Below, piece by piece: positions 33,955 through 41,163 of a DNA stretch of 53,024 nt. The DNA lies in contig URCQ01000018.1 of the NCBI GenBank assembly GCA_900546435.1, positions 1 through 53,024 of the forward strand. Reading direction: 5' to 3'. The translations under genes were made by a program, and so were the position numbers. Source of the DNA: an uncultured Pseudobutyrivibrio sp. (lineage in GTDB: Bacteria > Bacillota > Clostridia > Lachnospirales > Lachnospiraceae). Every line of letters starts with the position of its first letter. Positions within the stretch are counted from its first letter, which is position 1. Below the pieces are notes generated by a model. The model saw nothing but the letters and a program-made list of their open reading frames with translations, did no database searches and had not been told where the DNA came from.

Positions 33955-34881
33955 ATAGCGCACAATTTTTTCCCAGTTTTCAGGAAAGCCCATTTCCTTT
34001 AGGAGTTGAGCACGGGTGAGATGTGGGCACTGTTTAATCACCTTGTTGATAAGTTTTGTTAAGTTTGATTTGAATGCTTTGAAATCCTCGGCATTGATAA
34101 GGTAGCGTAAGGCAATTACGACTGCAAACAAATCTTGTTTACCCATTGTATATTGGTAATTCTTTGTAGGTAACTGAAGCTTGTTATGTAGTGGCATATT
34201 GGGAATTGTTTCACGGATATGGAAGTCATAAAGACGTTCGCCGTGTGCGCATACATTTCTACAACGAGCAAGCACAGTTACAAGCTGATGCAGTTGAACT
34301 TCGGATATATTATCGAAGTTTTTACTGATTTTAGTACGGATGTCGGATGTAGCATATTGATACATTTTGGATATCTGCCCAAAGGTTAATGCATTAGTGG
34401 CTACCCATAATGGTACATTACCGTATGTTGCAGTATGGTGATTGATATATTTATATTTACTTGGTGTCGCAATAGCTTTCGACAACGAATTGACAAGTCG
34501 CTGTATTTGTCTATTGTTTTTGCGAGTAAGGTTGTAGTTTGTACATGTAAGATAACCAGATTGATGTTCGCCGTATTTTTCGCAAAAATGATAGGATATC
34601 ATTGACTTCATATGTTGTTCAACTTTAAGAATGTATTTCAGAAAAAGAGAACGTAATTCCTCGTCAAATGTATAGAAAGAAAAAATTTCTTCAAAAGTAA
34701 CACCATATTAAAACTTTCCAGAACGAAGTGGTTTAAAGGGTCCTTTATAACCGTCAATGAGAGAATAATAGCTGATTTTTTGAAGAATAGTCTTGGCAAA
34801 ATCAGAATCATATATAGACAGTGCTTTGTCGTTTTGCAGAAGATTTATCTGCTGCTCATAGGTTAAAAATGCTTGTGCCAT
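33946..34881 (-). pseudogene. Abi_2 (AbiD/AbiF) abortive-infection gene with one nonsense codon
   Basis: From an ATG at 34881, with AAAGGAG upstream, 57 codons are read (MAQAFLTYEQQINLLQNDKA at the start). A TAA at 34710-34708 then interrupts, and the same frame goes on for 253 codons to a stop at 33946 (YGVTFEEIFSFY, LFLKYILKVEQHMKS, CRNVCAHGERLYDF). FKPLRSG...F, LKYILKVEQ and the RNxCAHxxR motif are hallmarks of Abi_2, phage-defence proteins related to HEPN-type RNases. The only lesion seen is one stop, possibly AAA to TAA. A shorter product could start at the ATG at 34611 but would lack the N-terminus. A small RNA precedes the gene. Confidence 0.85.
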
Positions 34882-34905
34882 CTATCATTCTCCTTTCTTA
34901 AATGC

Positions 34906-34971
34906 AAAAAAGGAGCCCACGCATGGACTCCTTGGGCCACGGGCATCTCGAGTTTCCGCAGCACAACCACT
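34906..34971 (-). ncRNA. Small structured RNA in front of the Abi_2 gene (abiF-RNA-like)
   Basis: On the minus strand a consensus promoter is followed by about 65 bases ending in a terminator: stem AAGGAGTCCA / TGGGCTCCTT with loop TGCG and a run of six T (34911-34906). The part before it holds GGTTGTGCTGCGG and CTCGAGATGCCCGTGG. No ORF fits. It lies 25 bases before the Abi_2 start. Comparative-genomic RNA surveys have described an abiF RNA motif next to Abi_2 genes; this is a likely member, but I could not run a covariance model. A role as partner or antitoxin of the protein is inference. Confidence 0.72.
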
Positions 34972-34977
34972 AAAGAT

Positions 34978-35006
34978 AATATACCATCGAAAGCGAAGGC
35001 TGTCAA
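34978..35006 (-). promoter_or_regulatory. Consensus sigma-A promoter of the small RNA
   Basis: On the minus strand TTGACA (35006-35001), 17 bases, TATATT (34983-34978). It is the closest match to consensus in the window, despite lying in front of a broken gene. Confidence 0.8.
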
Positions 35007-35293
35007 ATGGATTTTTAGTGGTGATAGTAGTTTATGCGTTATAAACCAATTTTATTAATTCCTTGAAAAAAGCATCCTCTTTTGGCAGGACATCTGACAG
35101 TTCATCCTAATTTTAATTGTAGCGAATTCGAGGCAATTAAAAACGAAGCCGGAATGAATAGATAGCCGTTTTATTGCAATTTCTAGTGCATGTCAAAGAA
35201 TCTTTGCGTAACTATATATGCAATGTAATGTGATGATTGCTTTACTTTGAACATTGTTTTTTAGATAATATATTCAAGGGAGAACGTAATACT
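35007..35293. other. Intergenic DNA with no recognised gene
   Basis: Very AT-rich stretch between the small-RNA promoter and an XRE remnant. No coding frame with a ribosome site, no tRNA and no repeat was recognised. Confidence 0.6.
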
Positions 35294-35408
35294 TTGAATA
35301 TAGGCAATCAAATATTAAACATTCGTAAAGAAAATCAATTAACACAAGAGGAATTTGGCAAACTATTTCATGTTACGCGATAAACGGTTTCAAATTGGAA
35401 AAACGGAG
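35294..35408 (+). pseudogene. XRE-family HTH regulator, N-terminal remnant
   Basis: From a TTG at 35294, with GGGAGA upstream, 29 codons read NIGNQILNIRKENQLTQEEF and GKLFHVTR. Then TAA (35381-35383) stands where the conserved Gln of TRQTVSNW is expected, and TVSNWKNGG follows. This is the helix-turn-helix start of an XRE regulator. The rest is replaced by the ribosome site and start of the hydrolase gene, so a deletion probably joined the two. Confidence 0.75.
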
Positions 35409-35417
35409 GCAGCAGAT

Positions 35418-36872
35418 ATGGATAAATTAAATAAGGCAAACGAATACATTAAAGAGAATCATATACCGAAAGAAAAATTGCCGGTATTTCATATTACACC
35501 ACCTTGTGGATGGATGAATGATCCCAATGGTTTTTCCTCTTATCAAGGGAAAACACACTTGTTTTATCAGTTTCATCCATATGATAAAAATTGGGGACCA
35601 ATGCACTGGGGACACTATGAAACAGATGATTTTATCAAATGGACGGAACTACCTGTCGCGTTGGCTCCGGATCAGACTTACGATGAAGCGGGATGCTTTT
35701 CTGGATCTGGTATTGAGACAGAGAAGGGACATCTTCTGGTTTACACAGGCGTAATGGAAAAAGAAACTGGCAAAGAAAAAGTGTCATACCAGAACCAGTG
35801 CCTTGCGTTTGGGGACGGAAAAACATATACCAAGTTGGAACAAAATCCTGTCATAACGGGAGATATGTTACCAGAACATTTTAGTAGAGCGCATTTCAGA
35901 GATCCAAAGATTTGGAAAGAGGAAGATGGCTACTATATGGTAGTGGGAAATAAGACAGACAAAGGTGTTCCCCAGGTTGTGTTATTTCGCTCTGAAGATG
36001 CAATAAGATGGAGTTATGTATCTGTTTTGGCAAGTGATAGAGATGGAGAGCTTGGAACCATGTGGGAGTGTCCGGATTTCTTTTGCCTGGAAAATGCATA
36101 TGTATTAATCACATCACCACAGGATTTAAGTGCGACGGAAGAATTTCATAACGGGAATAATTCGGTGTACTATTTGGGAACATACGATAAAAAACAGTAT
36201 GTATTTGATTATAAAAGTGTCTATTCTTTGGACGATGGTTTGGATTTCTATGCACCGCAGACCATGCTGACGCCGGATGGAAGACGTATTATGGTAGGCT
36301 GGATGCAATCCTGGGATTCTAATATACGCCCTGCTGAGCAGAAATGGTCTTGTATGATGACCTTGCCAAGAGAACTACGCATGGAACAGGGAAAACTAGT
36401 ACAGAGTCCAGTTAGGGAAATTGAGAAATATTATAGGAATGCAGTTAGCTATCAGAACATGGAAATCAGTGGCCAATGTCAAATGCAGGGAATCAAGGGA
36501 CGTGTACTTGATATGACGATAGAAATTGTTTGTGGGGAGTATCGTCAATTTACAATTTCTTTTGCTCAGAATGAACGATACCATACCGATTTTATGATAC
36601 AAAAAGATAGTAATATGATAGAATTTAATCGAACCTATTCGGGAATGGTTCGTGATGCGATTGCCATCAGAAAAACAAAGATAAAAACATCCACAGATAG
36701 ATTGCAGATTCGCCTGGTATTAGATAAATACTCGGCTGAGGTATTTTTAAACGATGGTCAACAGGTTTTTAGTTCTACCTTTTATACGCCAATGGAGGCT
36801 GATGAAATTAGTTTTGTGTGTGATGGAAAGGCAATTGTTAATATTCAGAAGTACGATATTGTAGTTGATTAG
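35418..36872 (+). CDS. GH32 beta-fructofuranosidase (sucrose-6-phosphate hydrolase)
   Basis: A 484-residue glycoside hydrolase family 32 enzyme cleaving sucrose, sucrose-6-phosphate or short fructans at beta-fructosyl residues. The three acidic motifs are visible: WMNDPNG (32-38, nucleophile Asp35), FRDPKIW near 160 and MWECPDFF near 218 with the acid/base Glu. The C-terminal beta-sandwich is present (about 345-484). There is no signal peptide, so it acts in the cytoplasm on imported sugar. The ATG at 35418 has GGAGG 8 bases upstream; upstream in-frame codons belong to the XRE remnant. A fructokinase follows 13 bases later. No transporter gene is adjacent, so it is open how the sugar enters. 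Confidence 0.93.
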   Translation: MDKLNKANEYIKENHIPKEKLPVFHITPPCGWMNDPNGFSSYQGKTHLFYQFHPYDKNWGPMHWGHYETDDFIKWTELPVALAPDQTYDEAGCFSGSGIETEKGHLLVYTGVMEKETGKEKVSYQNQCLAFGDGKTYTKLEQNPVITGDMLPEHFSRAHFRDPKIWKEEDGYYMVVGNKTDKGVPQVVLFRSEDAIRWSYVSVLASDRDGELGTMWECPDFFCLENAYVLITSPQDLSATEEFHNGNNSVYYLGTYDKKQYVFDYKSVYSLDDGLDFYAPQTMLTPDGRRIMVGWMQSWDSNIRPAEQKWSCMMTLPRELRMEQGKLVQSPVREIEKYYRNAVSYQNMEISGQCQMQGIKGRVLDMTIEIVCGEYRQFTISFAQNERYHTDFMIQKDSNMIEFNRTYSGMVRDAIAIRKTKIKTSTDRLQIRLVLDKYSAEVFLNDGQQVFSSTFYTPMEADEISFVCDGKAIVNIQKYDIVVD

Positions 36873-36885
36873 AGAGGAGGCTGCT

Positions 36886-37854
36886 ATGAAAACATTTGAT
36901 GTTGTGGCATTAGGCGAGTTGTTGGTGGATTTTACAGAAAATGGAATGAGTGCACAGGGGAATCCATTGTTGGAGGCAAATCCTGGTGGAGCGCCATGCA
37001 ATGTGTTGTCGATGTTACAAAACCTTGGCAAAAAGACGGCATTTATAGGCAAAGTAGGTACAGATGCGTTTGGACAGATGTTGATAAAAACAGTAGCAGA
37101 ACAAGGCATCAACATCGATAATTTACTGGTAGATAATGAAGTGCCGACGACACTGGCTTTTGTTCATACGGATCAAGATGGTGATAGAAGTTTTTCTTTT
37201 TATCGTAATCCTGGAGCAGATATGATGCTGCGTTGGGATGAGATTCGTAATGATATGCTTGCGGATACAAAGATATTTCATTTTGGAACGTTGTCAATGA
37301 CGGATGAGCAGATTGAAAATGTGACAAAGAAGGCAGTTGAAAAAGCAAAAAGCGAAGGTGCAATCATTTCTTTTGATCCAAATCTTAGACCACCATTGTG
37401 GAAGGATTTAGAAGTTGCCAAACGTCATATGTGGTATGGAATCAGTCAGTGTGACATTCTCAAAATATCAGATGATGAGATTGCTTTTTTGACAGGAACA
37501 GATGATATCGATCAAGGAATAGAAGTCATACTTACGAAAAGCCAGCCTAAGTTAGTTTGTGCGACAATGGGCAAAAATGGAAGTAAAGCGTTTTACAATG
37601 GAACAAATGTTTTTTGTGAGCCATTCCTCCAAAAGCTTACCATTGAGACAACAGGGGCAGGAGACACCTTTATGGCATGTGTGTTGCATGCGGTATTGGA
37701 AAAAGGTTTGGAAACATTGTCTGAGAAGGATCTGTTTGAAATGCTTCAGCTTGCCAATGCAGCGGCATCTCTTATAACAACAAGAAAAGGGGCATTGAGA
37801 GTAATGCCAAAGTATGAAGAAATCATGGCTTTGATAGAAGACAAATCAAAATAG
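36886..37854 (+). CDS. PfkB-family fructokinase
   Basis: A 322-residue ribokinase/PfkB sugar kinase, most similar to fructokinases. It has VALGELLVDF at the start, the first PfkB signature GGAPCNVLSMLQNLGKKTAF, FIGKVGTDAFG, SFDPNLRPPLW and the second signature ETTGAGDTFMACVLH with the catalytic Asp and anion hole. It phosphorylates the fructose released by the GH32 enzyme, with which it forms a two-gene operon. GAGAGGAGG lies 6 bases before the ATG; an in-frame TTG upstream overlaps the preceding stop and is rejected. The next gene is convergent, 7 bases away. Confidence 0.93.
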   Translation: MKTFDVVALGELLVDFTENGMSAQGNPLLEANPGGAPCNVLSMLQNLGKKTAFIGKVGTDAFGQMLIKTVAEQGINIDNLLVDNEVPTTLAFVHTDQDGDRSFSFYRNPGADMMLRWDEIRNDMLADTKIFHFGTLSMTDEQIENVTKKAVEKAKSEGAIISFDPNLRPPLWKDLEVAKRHMWYGISQCDILKISDDEIAFLTGTDDIDQGIEVILTKSQPKLVCATMGKNGSKAFYNGTNVFCEPFLQKLTIETTGAGDTFMACVLHAVLEKGLETLSEKDLFEMLQLANAAASLITTRKGALRVMPKYEEIMALIEDKSK

Positions 37855-37861
37855 CAACCCT

Positions 37862-39130
37862 CTACACAATTACCCGCAAGACAAAGTAATTCCCATCCAC
37901 TGCAAATTGGCAGTTTCCACCTGCTTTTTCTGTAATGTAGCGGATGCTCTTGGTGCCAAAACCATGTCCAAGCTTTTTGCTTTGTGGCATGCCATCTTTG
38001 ATTTCAGGCAAAGTGGCACAAGGATTTTTGATGGAAATGAGCAGCTTCTCATCGTGCATGCGCATATGGAGTGTAATAATGCGCTGCTCGATGGGAAGCT
38101 CAGATACAGCGTGCATCGCATTTTCCAAACCATTGGATAAAATTGCTGTCACATCCACATCAGATAGTGGCAGCGTATTTGGAATTTGTATGGTATGTTC
38201 GAGGCGAATATCCTGCTTTTTTAAGAGGTCGTCCTGAGCAGATAAAACGGTATTGACCAGTTCATTTGTGCAGTATTTCTGGATTGCCATTTGATCGGAA
38301 GTAGACACGAGCTCATGGATATAGTTCAGTGCATCCTCTTTTTTGTCGTTTTCAATCATGGAAGAAATGGCAAGGAGAAAATGCCGCATATCGTGTCGCA
38401 TGATGGAGACAGACTGTTGCGCCTGATGCAAGGTGACGAGATCTTTTTGAGACTGGTCGCGCATAAGTTCCATCAACTGGTTTTGATGCAGCGTTTCCTG
38501 TTGCTCTTCGTATTGTTTGAAATATAAAAAGAGAAAGAGCAGATAGGTGGTGCAGAGAACAAAACCTAAAAACTCAACGACAACTTTGCTTCCGGAATAT
38601 AGAAGTGAGGTATAGACGTTCGTTGCATAGTCAAAAATATAATAGACAAAGGGAATGATACCCAAAATGGCAAGTGATTCTGTTGATTTTTCCAAGAGCC
38701 TTGCTGTTGCATCTGATACACGCAGTAGTAAAAATAAGAAAACCGTCACAGTCACAACGATGCGGATAGCATAATAGCACCACTGTTCGTGGGTCAGTGT
38801 AAGAAAAGCTATGCCAACCCAGTTACTAATCTGACAGCAGAGATAAGCTGTCAGAACGGAAATGGCTGCTGCCAGAGGGCGATATTTATAGTATAAGACC
38901 AGTAAGAGAATCAAAGGCAGATGTACGATCAAAGGGTAGAGCTCCCTTGTCATGGCTTCGCCTAAGGTTAGAAACACACCGAGATAAAGTAGCCCGGTTG
39001 CACAGGAAAATCCAAGCAGCCGCAAGATATTAGAGCGTTTCATCACAATGCCGAGAAAGGCAGCGGAGAGGTAAACACCAAAAAGTAATGTAGTCGCATT
39101 GTGGGTAAGTTGCAGTATTCCTAAAATCAT
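37862..39130 (-). CDS. GHKL-type sensor histidine kinase (AgrC-like)
   Basis: A 422-residue membrane kinase. Six or so hydrophobic segments fill residues 1-205, then a coiled linker, the phosphoacceptor region SIMRHDMRHFLLAIS (His near 246) and an ATPase domain with SNGLENAMHAV and GHGFGTKSIRYITEKAGG, of the HATPase_c_5 type found in AgrC, ComD and VirS. Such kinases mostly sense small peptides. No peptide gene or AgrB-like protease was found here. The start is set at 39130, where TGGAGA lies 7 bases upstream; an ATG at 39154 overlaps the regulator stop (ATGA) but has no ribosome site, and would add 8 residues. It forms a pair with the LytTR regulator upstream. Confidence 0.88.
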   Translation of the reverse strand: MILGILQLTHNATTLLFGVYLSAAFLGIVMKRSNILRLLGFSCATGLLYLGVFLTLGEAMTRELYPLIVHLPLILLLVLYYKYRPLAAAISVLTAYLCCQISNWVGIAFLTLTHEQWCYYAIRIVVTVTVFLFLLLRVSDATARLLEKSTESLAILGIIPFVYYIFDYATNVYTSLLYSGSKVVVEFLGFVLCTTYLLFLFLYFKQYEEQQETLHQNQLMELMRDQSQKDLVTLHQAQQSVSIMRHDMRHFLLAISSMIENDKKEDALNYIHELVSTSDQMAIQKYCTNELVNTVLSAQDDLLKKQDIRLEHTIQIPNTLPLSDVDVTAILSNGLENAMHAVSELPIEQRIITLHMRMHDEKLLISIKNPCATLPEIKDGMPQSKKLGHGFGTKSIRYITEKAGGNCQFAVDGNYFVLRVIV

Positions 39131-39150
39131 ACAATAATCTCCATAAAAAG

Positions 39151-39879
39151 TCATTCAGCAAACAGGGTTGAAAAATAAGCTTCTTTGAAAGCTTTTCCGT
39201 ATCCACGGGCAATCGGAATGGTCTGCCCGGATCGTGTTGTGAGTTCGTTATTGTTGAAATGATTGACATTGGGCAAGTAAACCAGATAGGAACGATGGCA
39301 TTTGAAGAAACCATCGGTGTTTAATAGCTGTTGTTCAAAATGGTTTAGTGGCTCTGAAACTTCTAAAATCTGCCCGGAACAAAGATGAAAGAGAACGCGT
39401 TTGTTCTGGGCTTCTATATATTCAATATCGTGAAAATATTGTTTCTGATAGCCAAAGGCTGTTTTTAAAATCAGATGCTTTGGCTCTTCGTCAAATTGTA
39501 TGGCAAGTTCATTTAATTCTTTTGTTAATTTTTCCTGTGATACGGGCTTGAGGATATATCCCTGTGCCCTTACTTCATAAGATTCTAAGGCAAATTCCGG
39601 CGATGATGTCAAAAAAATAATCTGAACAGCACGGTCGTGCTGACGCAGTTCGCGGGCAGTATCCATCCCATTTAACAGAGGCATAATGATATCAAGGAAA
39701 ATGATATCCATATGACAATCCTTGTGTGCTTCAATCAGAGCATCGCCGTTGTCATAGGTAAAAATCTGAACCGCATGTCCGGTGTTAGCAGACCATGTTT
39801 CTATGTATGTTTTTGTCTTGTTTAAAAAGATGGGACTGTCGTCACAAACGGCAATCCGTAAACTTGTCCGTGCCTGCAT
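39151..39879 (-). CDS. LytTR-family response regulator
   Basis: A 242-residue regulator. The receiver domain (about 7-125) has the acidic pair DD13-14, the phosphoacceptor Asp63 in FLDIIMPLLNG, and Lys in LKPVSQEKL. The C-terminal LytTR DNA-binding domain (about 140-240) has YIEAQNKRVLFHL and CHRSYLVYLPNVNHF. LytTR regulators (AgrA, ComE, VirR) bind 9-bp direct repeats 21 bp apart. Exactly such repeats lie in front of the divergent surface-protein genes. The gene has its own promoter at 39922-39950. It is the first gene of the regulator-kinase operon. Confidence 0.9.
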   Translation of the reverse strand: MQARTSLRIAVCDDSPIFLNKTKTYIETWSANTGHAVQIFTYDNGDALIEAHKDCHMDIIFLDIIMPLLNGMDTARELRQHDRAVQIIFLTSSPEFALESYEVRAQGYILKPVSQEKLTKELNELAIQFDEEPKHLILKTAFGYQKQYFHDIEYIEAQNKRVLFHLCSGQILEVSEPLNHFEQQLLNTDGFFKCHRSYLVYLPNVNHFNNNELTTRSGQTIPIARGYGKAFKEAYFSTLFAE

Positions 39880-39904
39880 TTTTATAATTCCCTCAAAAAA
39901 TTAT

Positions 39905-39917
39905 CTATCAGTGATAG
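39905..39917. promoter_or_regulatory. 13-bp palindrome CTATCAGTGATAG at the transcription start (tetO-like core)
   Basis: A perfect palindrome around a central base, within a few bases of the expected transcription start of the regulator-kinase operon. Its 13 bases equal the core of the Tn10 tetO2 operator, so a TetR-family repressor could bind here. No TetR gene is in the window. Confidence 0.55.
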
Positions 39918-39921
39918 TTCT

Positions 39922-39950
39922 ATTTTAGTATATGTAAAATTCTTTTTCAA
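39922..39950 (-). promoter_or_regulatory. Sigma-A promoter of the LytTR regulator-kinase operon
   Basis: On the minus strand TTGAAA (39950-39945), 17 bases, TAAAAT (39927-39922), about 43 bases before the regulator ATG. It is divergent from the surface-protein promoter. Confidence 0.65.
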
Positions 39951-39961
39951 TGACAGCAATT

Positions 39962-40038
39962 GCATTTCACACCCCAAAAACGACACTTCGCGCTGAGCGA
40001 AATTTTAAACTCAAAAATTCGGTATGATAGATACAAGA
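39962..40038 (+). promoter_or_regulatory. LytTR-type promoter module, copy 1
   Basis: Direct repeats GCATTTCAC (39962-39970) and ACACTTCGC (39983-39991), 21 bp apart, then a poor -35 (AAATTT at 40000-40005), a 17-base spacer and TATGAT (40023-40028). The layout fits a promoter activated by a LytTR regulator. A second copy lies at 45002-45078, with 67 of 74 aligned bases identical. Confidence 0.7.
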
Positions 40039-40087
40039 TATGGTGGCTATCACAATGTTTGGCACCAGTGAAACGGAGGAGACGATT

Positions 40088-41146
40088 ATGAAGTTGAAAA
40101 AGCTATTCGGAAAAATAATTGGCGCAGGTCTATGCATGGGCATGCTGATTGGATGTATGCCGGGCAGTGCATTACAGGTGAAGGCGGCTACAGAGCCGAA
40201 TTATCTGACCTTTACGGCAGAGGAGGCAGGATCGACCTTATCTTTGTCATGGGCGAGTGCAAGTGATGTTCAGACCAGTACAGATCATGGCACAACATGG
40301 TCTGCCTATGCAAGGGGTACGACAATTACATTGGCAAATGTAGGCGATAGCGTTTCTTTTAAGGCCAGAGGTTTTGTGGCAAATAACAGTGCCAATGTCA
40401 ATCATGTAAAGATGACCGGTAAAATTGCAGCATCCGGCAGTGTGACCAGCCTGATTGACGAAAATGGTGGAGACCCGAATGTAACGCTGCCTAATGATTG
40501 TTTTGCACATATGTTCCAAGATTGCACCAGTCTGACACAGGCACCGGAATTGCCGGCAACGACTTTATCAGATATATGTTATGTTTATATGTTTCAAAAT
40601 TGTACGTCGCTGACACAGATTCCGAAACTACCGGCAACCACATTGGACGTGGCTTGTTATCACCGCATGTTTGAGGGTTGCACCGGACTTTCCCTTACGA
40701 CCACGAAGGACGCAGATCATACATTAGCATGGTCAGTGCCGAATACCACTGCGGAGTTGAATTGGAATCTGAACATGTTTGCGGGATGTCCAAATGTTGA
40801 TTTGGGAAATGGCTCTAAGGAACCACAGATGAATACCGTTTATTATCAGACCTGCAAGCATTCCTATGGTAGTGATGGAAAGTGCATCTACTGCGGCACA
40901 GAAAAGGCTGTGGAGATCGTGACACCAGCGCCGGAAGCAGCACCAGCCGCAGGCACTACAAATGGTGAAACACAGGCTGCACCAAATACCAATCATCCAG
41001 CAGTACAGAACACAACAGCAAATGTCAAAGCACCGGCAACCGGAGAAGTAACGCCGTTGACATCTGTGATGCTCGCTTTGCTCATTGCAGGAGGATTTGC
41101 TGTAATCCTTGTAGGAGTCTGCAAGACACGTAAGCATTGTAAATAA
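40088..41146 (+). CDS. Secreted leucine-rich-repeat-like surface protein with C-terminal anchor
   Basis: A 352-residue exported protein. The signal peptide ends near ALQVKAA (residue about 35). Residues about 130-240 contain repeats around MFQDCTSLTQAPELPATTL, a pattern of the BspA-like/DUF285 leucine-rich repeats of bacterial surface proteins (two full, one partial). A Cys/His segment CKHSYGSDGKCIYCG follows, which looks like a small zinc-ribbon. The C-terminus has a Pro/Ala/Thr linker, APATGE, a transmembrane segment and KTRKHCK, like a cell-wall sorting signal with TG in place but without LPXTG. GGAGGA lies 7 bases before the ATG. It is followed 17 bases later by a larger surface protein, so the two form an operon. 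Confidence 0.82.
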   Translation: MKLKKLFGKIIGAGLCMGMLIGCMPGSALQVKAATEPNYLTFTAEEAGSTLSLSWASASDVQTSTDHGTTWSAYARGTTITLANVGDSVSFKARGFVANNSANVNHVKMTGKIAASGSVTSLIDENGGDPNVTLPNDCFAHMFQDCTSLTQAPELPATTLSDICYVYMFQNCTSLTQIPKLPATTLDVACYHRMFEGCTGLSLTTTKDADHTLAWSVPNTTAELNWNLNMFAGCPNVDLGNGSKEPQMNTVYYQTCKHSYGSDGKCIYCGTEKAVEIVTPAPEAAPAAGTTNGETQAAPNTNHPAVQNTTANVKAPATGEVTPLTSVMLALLIAGGFAVILVGVCKTRKHCK

Positions 41147-41163
41147 GGACGAGGAGAACGATT

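Noticed and set aside
39130..39160. A signal-peptide (AgrD-like) gene between the kinase and regulator
   Set aside because: The two genes nearly touch, and no small frame with a ribosome site was found here or in the divergent promoter region.
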